From assembly GCA_031262285.1 (NCBI GenBank), contig JAISHZ010000389.1, forward strand, positions 1 to 14,782: a stretch of DNA of 14,782 nt, read 5' to 3'. This document shows positions 1 through 6,688 of this stretch, one piece after another; the first letter of the stretch is position 1; each line of letters begins with the position of its first letter. The stretch is from Lachnospiraceae bacterium (GTDB lineage: Bacteria > Bacillota_A > Clostridia > Lachnospirales > Lachnospiraceae). The translations under genes and the position numbers were made by a program. The notes under the pieces were generated by a model. That model was not told where the DNA came from, did not search any database, and saw only the letters and a list, made by a program, of their open reading frames with translations.

Positions 1-6
1 ATCCAT

Positions 7-35
7 TTGCTTTTCTTTTATACAATGAAAAGCAA
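7..35. repeat. Hairpin upstream of tRNA cluster
   Basis: TTGCTTTTC (7-15) and GAAAAGCAA (27-35) form a perfect 9-bp inverted repeat around an 11-nt loop, 25 nt before the initiator tRNA. The GAAAAGC/GCTTTTC arms match the hairpins of the 70-bp repeats between tRNA-Phe and tRNA-Lys, so this may be one more, partial, member of that spacer family. A role in processing or termination is inference. Confidence 0.5.
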
Positions 36-59
36 TTGAATAAAGTGAATATTTAATGA

Positions 60-133
60 CGCGGGGTGGAGCAGTCTGGAAGCTCGTTGGGCTCATAACC
101 CAAAGGTCGTAGGTTCAAATCCTACCCCCGCTA
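60..133 (+). tRNA. tRNA-fMet (CAT), initiator
   Basis: A full cloverleaf can be folded from 74 nt. The anticodon CAT is at 94-96, and the anticodon stem ends in the three consecutive G-C pairs (GGG/CCC) typical of bacterial initiator tRNA. The T arm is GTAGG/CCTAC with loop TTCAAAT. The acceptor stem pairs G2-G7 with C66-C71, while position 1 (C) faces U72; an unpaired 1-72 is an initiator identity feature, although C1-A72 is the usual form. CCA is not encoded. It is the first of three tRNAs on this strand; any rRNA genes upstream lie outside the window. Confidence 0.95.
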
Positions 134-285
134 TTATTCGTTGCGATAATCAAATATGTTTATAGCTACGAATTTTCCAATTCAAATAATGAAGAAATTG
201 TATCTCATTTGTATTGTGATTGGTGTTTTATTTTACTAAGCGTGATAAAGACCGTGTTACCCAATATTGTTACACACTAATCTAT

Positions 286-358
286 GCCCAGATAGCTCAG
301 ATGGTAGAGCAGAGGACTGAAAATCCTCGTGTCACTGGTTCGATTCCGGTTCTGGGCA
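286..358 (+). tRNA. tRNA-Phe (GAA)
   Basis: A 73-nt cloverleaf with acceptor GCCCAGA/TCTGGGC, anticodon stem GAGGA/TCCTC and anticodon GAA at 319-321. The T loop is TTCGATT and the discriminator is A358. CCA is not encoded. It lies 152 nt after tRNA-fMet and is followed by the repeat-bearing spacer. Confidence 0.97.
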
Positions 359-407
359 TTTGTTGTACAATGAATTGTGTCTACTTTAGAAGGCGTTTCA
401 TAACGAG

Positions 408-581
408 AAAAGCGTTTTTTACTTTTCATAGGGTACAACGACCTTTGCTTGCTTTAGCAGGCATCTCATAAGGAATGAAAAGCTGTTTTTGCTTTTCATA
501 TGGTACAACGACCATTGCCTGCTTTAGTAGGTATCTCATAAGGAGTGAGAAGCTATTTTTGCTTTTCATATAGTACGATGA
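408..581 (+). repeat. 70-bp tandem repeat in tRNA spacer, about 2.5 copies
   Basis: Copies begin at 408, 478 and 548, a period of exactly 70 bp; the third stops about 34 bp in, just before tRNA-Lys. Each copy opens with a GAAAAGC / T-rich loop / GCTTTTC type hairpin, followed by GGTACAACGACC-like sequence and then a second small hairpin, CCTGC-TTTA-GTAGG in copy 2. The copies differ at several positions, some preserving pairing. The repeats would be transcribed with the tRNAs. Maturation or a termination-like function is inference; no coding function is seen. Confidence 0.85.
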
Positions 582-586
582 TTTTC

Positions 587-659
587 GGGACATTAGCTCA
601 GTTGGTAGAGCACTTGACTTTTAATCAAGTTGTCCCGGGTTCGAATCCCGGATGTCTCA
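587..659 (+). tRNA. tRNA-Lys (TTT)
   Basis: A 73-nt cloverleaf with acceptor GGGACAT/ATGTCTC (one G-U pair at 2-71), anticodon stem CTTGA/TCAAG, anticodon TTT at 620-622, T arm CCGGG-TTCGAAT-CCCGG and discriminator A659. CCA is not encoded. It is the last tRNA of the cluster. The best terminator downstream is weak: CGC-GGT-GCG followed by six T at 830-844. Confidence 0.97.
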
Positions 660-932
660 TCTTATCTATTTTTAATATTGCATGAAAAGATGTATGTAAG
701 ATATTACGAACGAAGGATGTAGTATTAGTGGATTGCTTAGTAAATATGAGCTTTCCGCTTTTTTCGTATATATTTTTATATTGCCATACTTTTGAGAAAC
801 TGTTCAAAAAAACATGTTTCATGACAATGCGCGGTGCGTTTTTTAAGTAAGTAGCATAAAGTGTTATGATAGGTATTGCTTTTGGATAAAAGTGTTTTGT
901 CAAAAGGTGTCGAATTGGAGGGATCTATAAAA

Positions 933-2357
933 GTGGATGATAAAAATGAAAAAATAACAAGCAGAAAAAGAAAGCGAAAAATATGGAGATGGATAATTCC
1001 GATCACCTTTCTGATGTGTATAGGACTTCTTATTTACTTTCTTCCAATGATGTATTGGAAGGATCATTTTTATGTCAATACATTTGTAAATGGAACAGAT
1101 TATAGTAACTGGGAATTGCAAGAAGGGGTTTCGTATTACAAAACGAATGCCATGCAATATCAATTAGATGTGATTGATCGATTTGGAGAAGTAGCGGGAA
1201 CCATTTTACCGCAGGATATTGCTGCATCTGTTTCAATTGAAAATGAATTGTCCGGGATTATGAATAATCAATCCACATTGTCGTGGCCGCTCTATTTTCA
1301 GCAGCCACGGTTTTATGAGTTTTCTATGGATTTGGATTTTGATCAAAATGCCGTACGCGAAGCTGTACGAAATTGGGACATTTGCCTAACCGAAAATATG
1401 GATATGCCACAAGATGCTTATATTGGTGAATATTCCATGGAGTTAGGCTACTATCCATTGATACCCGAAACGAAAGGGTCAGCCTTGGATGTGGAAAAAG
1501 TGGAAGAAGTTTTGATTCATGCGCTGCAGTTACGAGAAAAGACGGTTTATCTTGACGAGGAGCAATGCTATTTAACAGCAGCAATTACACAAGACAATGA
1601 GATTCTTCAACAAAAATTGGAGATCTTGAATCGATGGGTGTCCACGAAGATTTCATATGACTGGAATGGGAATGAAGTTACGGTTGATGGAGGTCAAGTA
1701 TCTTTGTGGATCATTGAGAATCAAGGTAGACCGGATTTGGATGAAGAAGCGATTCGAACTTTTGTAAAAGAGCAAGCTTCACAATATGATACATACGGAA
1801 AAAAGAGGACATTTACCACAATAACCGGACTTGAACTATCATTACCAAGTGGTGCGTATGGCTGGCGAACAGATATTGACGGAGAGACAGCAGCTTTATT
1901 AGAATCGATAAAAAATGGGGAACAGCAAACGCGAGAACCATTATATACGAATAAAGGAGCAGCCAAGGGAAGGGATGATATTGGAGATTCCTATGTTGAG
2001 ATTAATTTGACGAAACAGCATTTGTATTTATTTGTAAATGGTGAGATCTTACTTGAATCGGATTTTGTGTCGGGAGATATGACGAATGGTTCCGCAACAC
2101 CGGCGGGTGTATTTGGATTGACTTATAAAACGACGAATGCGGTGTTAAGAGGCGAAACATATGAAACTCCGGTACAGTATTGGATGCCATTTAACGGAAA
2201 CGTCGGGATGCATGATGCGACGTGGAGAAGTAGTTTCGGTCAAGATATTTATTTATATGATGGATCACATGGGTGTGTCAATTTGCCACTCTTAGTTGCA
2301 AAAGAATTGTATAGTTATTTATCAACCGGTTTTCCAATTATTTGTTATTATGAATAG
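933..2357 (+). CDS. Membrane-anchored L,D-transpeptidase (YkuD domain)
   Basis: Predicted to cross-link peptidoglycan stem peptides outside the membrane through a 3-3 bond or related transfer. I chose the GTG at 933 because GGAGGG (917-922) sits 10 nt upstream; the frame is open back to a TTG at 876, which has no good site. The 474-aa product has a basic N-terminus (residues 11-19), one membrane segment (about 18-42), a long extracellular middle resembling the PG_binding_4 domains that accompany YkuD, and a C-terminal YkuD domain from about 354. That domain holds GMHDATW (His427) and SHGCVNLP with catalytic Cys448, so it looks active. It stands alone between the tRNA cluster and a repeat-rich spacer. 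Substrate and in vivo role (vegetative wall or spore cortex) cannot be told from sequence. Confidence 0.92.
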   Translation: MDDKNEKITSRKRKRKIWRWIIPITFLMCIGLLIYFLPMMYWKDHFYVNTFVNGTDYSNWELQEGVSYYKTNAMQYQLDVIDRFGEVAGTILPQDIAASVSIENELSGIMNNQSTLSWPLYFQQPRFYEFSMDLDFDQNAVREAVRNWDICLTENMDMPQDAYIGEYSMELGYYPLIPETKGSALDVEKVEEVLIHALQLREKTVYLDEEQCYLTAAITQDNEILQQKLEILNRWVSTKISYDWNGNEVTVDGGQVSLWIIENQGRPDLDEEAIRTFVKEQASQYDTYGKKRTFTTITGLELSLPSGAYGWRTDIDGETAALLESIKNGEQQTREPLYTNKGAAKGRDDIGDSYVEINLTKQHLYLFVNGEILLESDFVSGDMTNGSATPAGVFGLTYKTTNAVLRGETYETPVQYWMPFNGNVGMHDATWRSSFGQDIYLYDGSHGCVNLPLLVAKELYSYLSTGFPIICYYE

Positions 2358-2415
2358 AATTAAGACGATTAATAAAGAGACGAAGTTACTATTCACAGCC
2401 ATTATCCCGCGTAGT

Positions 2416-2442
2416 CGAAATTATGCAGAATGCATAATTTCG
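2416..2442. repeat. Perfect 12-bp inverted repeat after the L,D-transpeptidase gene
   Basis: CGAAATTATGCA (2416-2427) pairs perfectly with TGCATAATTTCG (2431-2442) around a GAA loop, starting 59 nt after the stop codon. No T-run follows on the plus strand, so it is not a canonical intrinsic terminator. It could stabilise the mRNA 3' end or belong to the adjoining repeat cluster. Confidence 0.7.
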
Positions 2443-2460
2443 CAAGGGTCGCAACCGCCA

Positions 2461-2554
2461 AATCGCATAGCGATGTTTTATATCGCATAGCGATGTTTTA
2501 TATCGCATAGCGATGTTTTATATCGCATGGCGATGTTTTATATCGCATAGCGAT
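2461..2554. repeat. 20-bp tandem repeat, 4.7 copies
   Basis: Head-to-tail copies of tatcgcatagcgatgtttta start at 2461, 2481, 2501, 2521 and 2541, the last truncated after 14 nt. The first copy begins with A instead of T and the fourth has one A-to-G change. Each contains the palindrome ATCGC-ATA-GCGAT, so each can form a 5-bp hairpin. There are no spacers, so this is not a CRISPR array. The copy number makes it a likely length-variable locus. Confidence 0.95.
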
Positions 2555-2565
2555 TTGTGCGATTT

Positions 2566-2598
2566 GTTGCTGTAAACGCCGAAGGCGTGAACAGTAAC
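2566..2598. repeat. Long hairpin, first of a related pair
   Basis: GTTGCTGT (2566-2573) pairs with ACAGTAAC (2591-2598) with one G-U; inside a 2x2 internal loop, ACGCC pairs with GGCGT across a GAA loop. The architecture is the same as the hairpin at 2714-2746. Confidence 0.8.
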
Positions 2599-2713
2599 GA
2601 GACGAACTTTCTGAAAATCGTAAAAGGGATGTCAACTGCGAACAAATCAAGGAACTTGAAACGCTTTTGTATTAAAACATTTACACAAATTCGCTATGGT
2701 TGTGGTTTGGTAT

Positions 2714-2746
2714 GTTGCTATGAACGCCGGAGGCGTCAATAGCAAC
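2714..2746. repeat. Long hairpin, second of a related pair
   Basis: GTTGCTAT (2714-2721) pairs perfectly with ATAGCAAC (2739-2746); a GA/CA internal loop separates it from ACGCC/GGCGT with a GGA loop. Compared with the hairpin at 2566-2598, several outer-stem differences keep or restore pairing, as expected if the fold is selected. It ends 14 nt before the ribosome binding site of the HD gene. Confidence 0.8.
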
Positions 2747-2774
2747 CTTCAATTATTTATGAGGTGTTTACTAA

Positions 2775-3296
2775 ATGTCAAAACATAAAATGAGTTGCAG
2801 TATGAGGAAGTTGCGGAAACAAAGAAGAAAAAGCGAAAGGAACTTTATTAGTCAAATAGAAATAGATAGAGCAGGAAAAGGAATTTTAGAGTCAGACAAT
2901 TTTAAAGAAGCTTCGAATCATATTCAACATGGTACGATGACGGTTGATCGACATTGTATCAATGTCGCCAAATGTAGTTTGGCATTCGCAGATAAGCTTC
3001 ATATTAAGTGTAAAAGAAATGAAATGATTCGAGGAGCTTTACTTCATGACTATTTTCAATATGATTGGCATGAACCTAGTATGGATATACGCAGACGTCT
3101 TCATGGGTTTTATCATCCGGGAATCGCATTGCACAATGCGCAGTTGGAGTATACGCTGACATCAAGAGAAAAAGATATCATAAAGAAGCATATGTGGCCG
3201 ATGACGATCGTGCTGCCGCGTTATCGAGAGGCATGGATTGTTTCATTGGCGGACAAGTGGTGTTCATTTTTGGAGACGATTCGAATCCATAAGTAG
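2775..3296 (+). CDS. HD-domain protein, probable phosphohydrolase
   Basis: A 173-aa protein with a very basic N-terminus (many Lys/Arg in the first 22 residues) followed by an HD-superfamily fold. Visible metal-ligand candidates are His60 (TVDRH), the His91-Asp92 pair (ALLHDYFQ), His114 and His139 (KKHMWP), and Asp160 (SLADKW), the expected H...HD...H...D order. The family hydrolyses phosphate esters, often of nucleotides, but the substrate here is unknown. The ATG at 2775 is preceded by GAGG at 2761. No partner gene is coupled to it: repeat-bearing regions of about 420 nt lie on both sides, so it is probably transcribed alone. The basic N-terminus might bind nucleic acid, which is inference. 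Confidence 0.8.
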   Translation: MSKHKMSCSMRKLRKQRRKSERNFISQIEIDRAGKGILESDNFKEASNHIQHGTMTVDRHCINVAKCSLAFADKLHIKCKRNEMIRGALLHDYFQYDWHEPSMDIRRRLHGFYHPGIALHNAQLEYTLTSREKDIIKKHMWPMTIVLPRYREAWIVSLADKWCSFLETIRIHK

Positions 3297-3724
3297 AATT
3301 CTATGATGTTGATTTTGACGGAAATCTGGCATAAAGGGATTTAATTAACTTTATGTTATGAATTGACCGGATCATAGTAATGCTATCAAGCGTCTTGAGT
3401 GGAAACATAAAGGTAATTGTAAATGTTTATACTAGTATTGTAATTTGTATTTATCTGGACTTAGTCCGATAACATCAAAGACTTGTGAATAAGCGAATTA
3501 CAAAACGTTTTCGCTCCTTCGTATAAATTGATAATAGTCCAGCTAATTCGAAAACGATGTACTAGTATAGCGTTTTCGAATTAGCTGGACGAATACCGAA
3601 TCCTATGAAGGAGCGATAACGTATATAAAATTTTTCGGTTTTCTTCTGATATCTATGTTTTTGTATTAAGTCCAGATAATATGCAAATATTTTGATAACG
3701 CACTGCTCAGTATGGTGAACAAAA
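3297..3724. other. Intergenic region dominated by a palindromic element
   Basis: 428 nt between the HD gene and the decarboxylase-like gene. 3297-3442 shows no gene, no convincing promoter and no terminator. 3443-3688 is the nested inverted-repeat element listed separately. The last 36 nt carry only a weak GGTGA before the ATG at 3725. Confidence 0.7.
3443..3688. repeat. Nested palindromic, MITE-like element (246 bp)
   Basis: Three inverted-repeat layers share one centre. The outer ends, ATTTG (3443) and CAAAT (3684), contain a perfect 13-bp match, TTATCTGGACTTA (3451-3463) with TAAGTCCAGATAA (3667-3679). The middle arms, 3505-3523 and 3604-3622, pair over 19 nt with one G-U and one mismatch. 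The inner arms, GTCCAGCTAATTCGAAAACG (3537-3556) and its exact complement (3571-3590), enclose a 14-nt loop. The hexamer CTGGAC/GTCCAG recurs at 3455, 3537, 3585 and 3670, marking module borders. It has no coding capacity. A non-autonomous mobile element or a structured RNA are the two main readings. Confidence 0.75.
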
Positions 3725-5155
3725 ATGGAATCCTTGTTTGAATTGTTAGATCAATATACCGAAAAGGACATATATCCGGTACATATGCCCGGTCACAAAA
3801 GACAGTCAGTTGGTGATATGCCGAGTTGCTTCTCTCGTTTGGATATCACGGAAATTGTGGATTTTGACGATCTTCACAATCCACAGGGCATTTTGGCATC
3901 TTGTCAGATAGAAGCTGCAAAGATGTATGGTGCACAGGAAAGCTTTTATTTGGTGGGTGGTAGCACATGCGGGGTATTGACAGCGGTCAGTGCGGCTCTG
4001 CCGGTAGGAGGACATCTTTTGATGGCAAGAAATTGCCATCAATCTGCATATCACGCAGCATATCTGCGAAGACTTCGTATTTCTTATTTATATCCGAAAC
4101 AAGAACTTCATCAGCCTTGTGAAGCTATTTTACCGGAGCAAGTACAGGCTAGTTTGGATCAAACCCCCGGGATTTTAGCTGTCTTGCTTGTATCTCCTAC
4201 TTATGAAGGGAGAATTGCAGATATAGAGAAGATTGCACATATCGTGCACCAAAAGGGTATCCCACTGATAGTAGATGAGGCTCACGGAGCACACTTGGGA
4301 TTGTGGGAAGGAAGCCTACCGAATAGTTGTATGTCGCAAGCGGACTTAGTGATCCACAGTGTCCACAAAACGCTTCCATCTTTGACACAGACAGCACTGT
4401 TGCATATCAACGGGGATCTCTTGGATCGCAATCAAATCCGCCGTTTCTTGCGCATATATCAAAGCAGCAGTCCATCTTATCTTCTGATGGCGGGAATAGA
4501 CAATGCGCTTCGGACAGTTCGTCAAGAGGGGAAGAAACGGTATAAGGAATTTACTGACAATTGGAATCAGATGCTTGAACAATTGCATCAAATGCAATAT
4601 CTAACGGTACCGAATGCAAAGTCCTGTAAACAAGATATCGGAAAACTGATCATCTCTACCGCAAAAATAAATTTGTCCGCAAGACGATTATATGATATGC
4701 TGTTATCTGACTATGGTGTGATGGTCGAAATGTGTTCAGAACGCTATATATTGGCGATGTTTACCGCTTGGGACGATAAGGTGGGATTTGAACGCGTTAC
4801 AAACGCACTCCTTGCACTGGATCATAAATTTGGAGAACTGAGTGATTCAAATTCTGATATTTCATATATTGTAGACTCAACAATAATATCAACAGAAGAT
4901 TTTTTACACCCGAATATGCCGTTATGGGAAGCGTGGGATCTTCCATTCCGGGAATGCCTTTTGTCTCAAAGTGTTGGAAAGATTGTAGCTGATTTTGTTG
5001 GTTTATATCCGCCGGGTATTCCATTGCTTGTACCGGGTGAAAGAATTCGGTCGCGCGATATTCGTATGATACAATATTATTTAGAAAATGGAACCTTGAT
5101 TCGCGGAGTGCAGCATGAATGTGAACAAGCCTTGATCAAAATCGTACAGATTTGA
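3725..5155 (+). CDS. Orn/Lys/Arg decarboxylase-family PLP enzyme
   Basis: A 476-aa fold-type I PLP enzyme, close in length to YaaO/SpeA-type proteins. The N-terminus has the family signature [10 protein letters not shown] (about residues 17-26). VDEAHGAH carries Asp184 and His187, and HSVHKTLPS carries Lys215, the expected Schiff-base lysine. A smaller C-terminal domain ends in [15 protein letters not shown] sequence, a family hallmark. Likely reaction: decarboxylation of arginine, lysine or ornithine to a polyamine; the substrate cannot be assigned. The ATG at 3725 has only a weak GGTGA upstream, unlike its neighbours. It opens the yaaR-holB-ricT block, as yaaO does in Bacillus, but the nucleotide kinase gene usually next to it (tmk, or gmk in some clostridia) is absent; only 43 nt separate it from yaaR. 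Confidence 0.9.
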   Translation: MESLFELLDQYTEKDIYPVHMPGHKRQSVGDMPSCFSRLDITEIVDFDDLHNPQGILASCQIEAAKMYGAQESFYLVGGSTCGVLTAVSAALPVGGHLLMARNCHQSAYHAAYLRRLRISYLYPKQELHQPCEAILPEQVQASLDQTPGILAVLLVSPTYEGRIADIEKIAHIVHQKGIPLIVDEAHGAHLGLWEGSLPNSCMSQADLVIHSVHKTLPSLTQTALLHINGDLLDRNQIRRFLRIYQSSSPSYLLMAGIDNALRTVRQEGKKRYKEFTDNWNQMLEQLHQMQYLTVPNAKSCKQDIGKLIISTAKINLSARRLYDMLLSDYGVMVEMCSERYILAMFTAWDDKVGFERVTNALLALDHKFGELSDSNSDISYIVDSTIISTEDFLHPNMPLWEAWDLPFRECLLSQSVGKIVADFVGLYPPGIPLLVPGERIRSRDIRMIQYYLENGTLIRGVQHECEQALIKIVQI

Positions 5156-5198
5156 AAGACTCAGAAATCGAATCAGATGGAAAAAGCGGGAGAAACAG

Positions 5199-5639
5199 AT
5201 GGACATTAAAGTAAATCAAAGTCTACCGATTACACCGGCAGAAAGTAAACCGCAAGCACAAGCATCGGATGGAACTTTCAAATTTATGCTTGCATCTCAT
5301 ATCGAAGAAACCCAACTACAAGAAAAACTGCAAGGTCTTATGCAAGAAATCGTAAACGAAGGCGATAAATTGGCGAAACGCAGGGATGTTCGAGAAATGA
5401 AGCGGTATCGAGGCTTGGTGAAATCTTTTTTGAACGAAATCGTAAGCCGCACGCACAATTTTTCGCGAGAGAATTTTCTGGACAGAAGAGGGAGACATCG
5501 TGTATATGGGATCATCCGTTTGGTTGATGAGCGACTGGATGAATTGGCGCAGGAATTGATGAAAGATGAAAAAGACAATCTCAAGATTTTAGAGAGAATC
5601 GATGAGATTAGAGGATTGTTATTGGACATTTTCACTTAG
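5199..5639 (+). CDS. yaaR: YaaR family protein (DUF327)
   Basis: A 146-aa protein of the YaaR/DUF327 family: a flexible start of about 25 residues, then a predicted all-helical, charged body rich in Glu, Lys and Arg (about 30-146), including the segment [22 protein letters not shown]. The family is conserved next to holB in Firmicutes but has no established biochemical function. GGGAG followed by AAACAG precedes the ATG. It lies 43 nt after the decarboxylase-like gene and 14 nt before holB, consistent with one transcript. The assignment rests on sequence character and on its place in the gene order. Confidence 0.87.
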   Translation: MDIKVNQSLPITPAESKPQAQASDGTFKFMLASHIEETQLQEKLQGLMQEIVNEGDKLAKRRDVREMKRYRGLVKSFLNEIVSRTHNFSRENFLDRRGRHRVYGIIRLVDERLDELAQELMKDEKDNLKILERIDEIRGLLLDIFT

Positions 5640-5653
5640 GATTTGGGAGGGTT

Positions 5654-6655
5654 ATGGCTACTTTTTCGCAGATAGTCGGACAAGAACAGTTAAAAAGTTA
5701 CCTACAAAACGCTGTATTAACAGGAAAAGTTTCTCATGCCATGATACTGGAAGGAGAAAAATCTTCCGGCAAAGAGTTTTGCGCAAAAATATATGCAATG
5801 GCACTGCAATGTCAGAATCGAGAGCCGGGATCGGCAGAGCCATGCGGGCAATGTCATTCCTGTAAACAGATGCTTTCAAACAATCAACCGGATATTATGA
5901 CGTTACAGCACGAAAAACCGGGCGTAATCGGGGTTGAAGATATTCGTACACAGATTAATGAAGACGTTTATGTAAAACCCTATAGCAGCGCGTATAAGGT
6001 TTATATCATAAATGATGCAGAGAAGATGACGCAACAGGCACAGAACGCACTCCTAAAGACGTTGGAAGAACCGCAAAGTTATGTGGTCATCTTGCTCCTT
6101 ACATTGAATGCCGGTTTGTTGCTACCCACGATCGTCAGTCGATGTGTGGTCATACATATGAAATCGGTTCATGATGATCTTATTGAGCGATATCTTATGG
6201 AACAGCTGCAAATACCCGATTATAAAGCAAAAATATGCGCAGCGTTTGCGCGAGGAAATGTCGGGCGTGCGAAAAATTTGGCAATTAGCGAAGAATTTGA
6301 TCATGTGAAATCGGAAGTTTTATCAATGCTAAAACACATTTCTGATATGGAGATACCGGAAATGATACAAGCAATTCGTAAAATTACAGAATTCAAAATG
6401 GAAATCGACGATTATCTGGATCTTTGCGCGATTTGGTATCGAGATGTTCTTCTGTTCAAAGCGACTAGCGATGCGAATCGTCTGATCTTTAAAGAGCAAT
6501 TTTCTGAAATTCGGAATTTTGCATCGCGTAGCAGTTACGAAAAGATAGAGACAGTGTTAGAAGCGCTTGACAAAGCAAAGAAAAGGCTTGGCGCTAATGT
6601 TAATTTTGAGTTGACAATGGAGCTTTTGTTCTTAACATTGAAGGAATGCGGATAA
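5654..6655 (+). CDS. holB: DNA polymerase III subunit delta prime
   Basis: Clamp-loader subunit that works with delta and tau/gamma to load the beta clamp at the replication fork. The 333-aa protein begins FSQIVGQEQL and has a P-loop-like GEKSSGKE (34-41), with Glu where a Ser/Thr normally coordinates Mg-ATP. A zinc module follows (Cys53, Cys64, Cys67, Cys70). Then come NDAEKM (120-125), LLKTLEEP (133-140) and the SRC motif, VSRC (161-164), that supplies a trans-acting arginine. The C-terminal third is the helical collar domain. GGGAGG lies 6 nt before the ATG at 5654. It sits between yaaR and ricT as in Bacillus. The altered P-loop suggests weak or no ATP hydrolysis, which is inference. Confidence 0.95.
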   Translation: MATFSQIVGQEQLKSYLQNAVLTGKVSHAMILEGEKSSGKEFCAKIYAMALQCQNREPGSAEPCGQCHSCKQMLSNNQPDIMTLQHEKPGVIGVEDIRTQINEDVYVKPYSSAYKVYIINDAEKMTQQAQNALLKTLEEPQSYVVILLLTLNAGLLLPTIVSRCVVIHMKSVHDDLIERYLMEQLQIPDYKAKICAAFARGNVGRAKNLAISEEFDHVKSEVLSMLKHISDMEIPEMIQAIRKITEFKMEIDDYLDLCAIWYRDVLLFKATSDANRLIFKEQFSEIRNFASRSSYEKIETVLEALDKAKKRLGANVNFELTMELLFLTLKECG

Positions 6656-6688
6656 TCTGCAGTGGTAAATCAGATAGGAGTAATAGAT

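Larger units (their letters stand above)
2358..2774. other. Repeat-rich intergenic region, no convincing gene
   Basis: These 417 nt hold, in order, a perfect 12-bp inverted repeat, 4.7 copies of a 20-bp hairpin repeat, and two related long hairpins 115 bp apart. Short open frames cross it but run through the repeats. Around 2626-2676 one frame (KRDVNCEQIKELETLLY then stop) reads like a protein tail, possibly a gene remnant; this is weak. Confidence 0.6.

Noticed and set aside
220..471. An 83-codon open frame across the second tRNA
   Set aside because: It runs through tRNA-Phe and into the 70-bp repeats and has no ribosome binding site; the tRNA is the real feature.
876..932. Longer N-terminus of the L,D-transpeptidase from a TTG at 876
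   Set aside because: It lacks a ribosome binding site, while GGAGGG is ideally placed for the GTG at 933, just before the basic stretch and membrane segment.
2461..2554. CRISPR array
   Set aside because: The units are contiguous 20-mers with no unique spacers, and no cas gene is nearby.
2557..2742. A 61-codon open frame between the twin hairpins
   Set aside because: Both ends are hairpin sequence (VNAEGVNS and ERRRRQ are translations of the stems) and there is no ribosome binding site.
3443..3688. Phase-variable invertible promoter
   Set aside because: The outer arms could support inversion, but the interior is itself palindromic, no recombinase gene is near, and no clear promoter faces the next gene.
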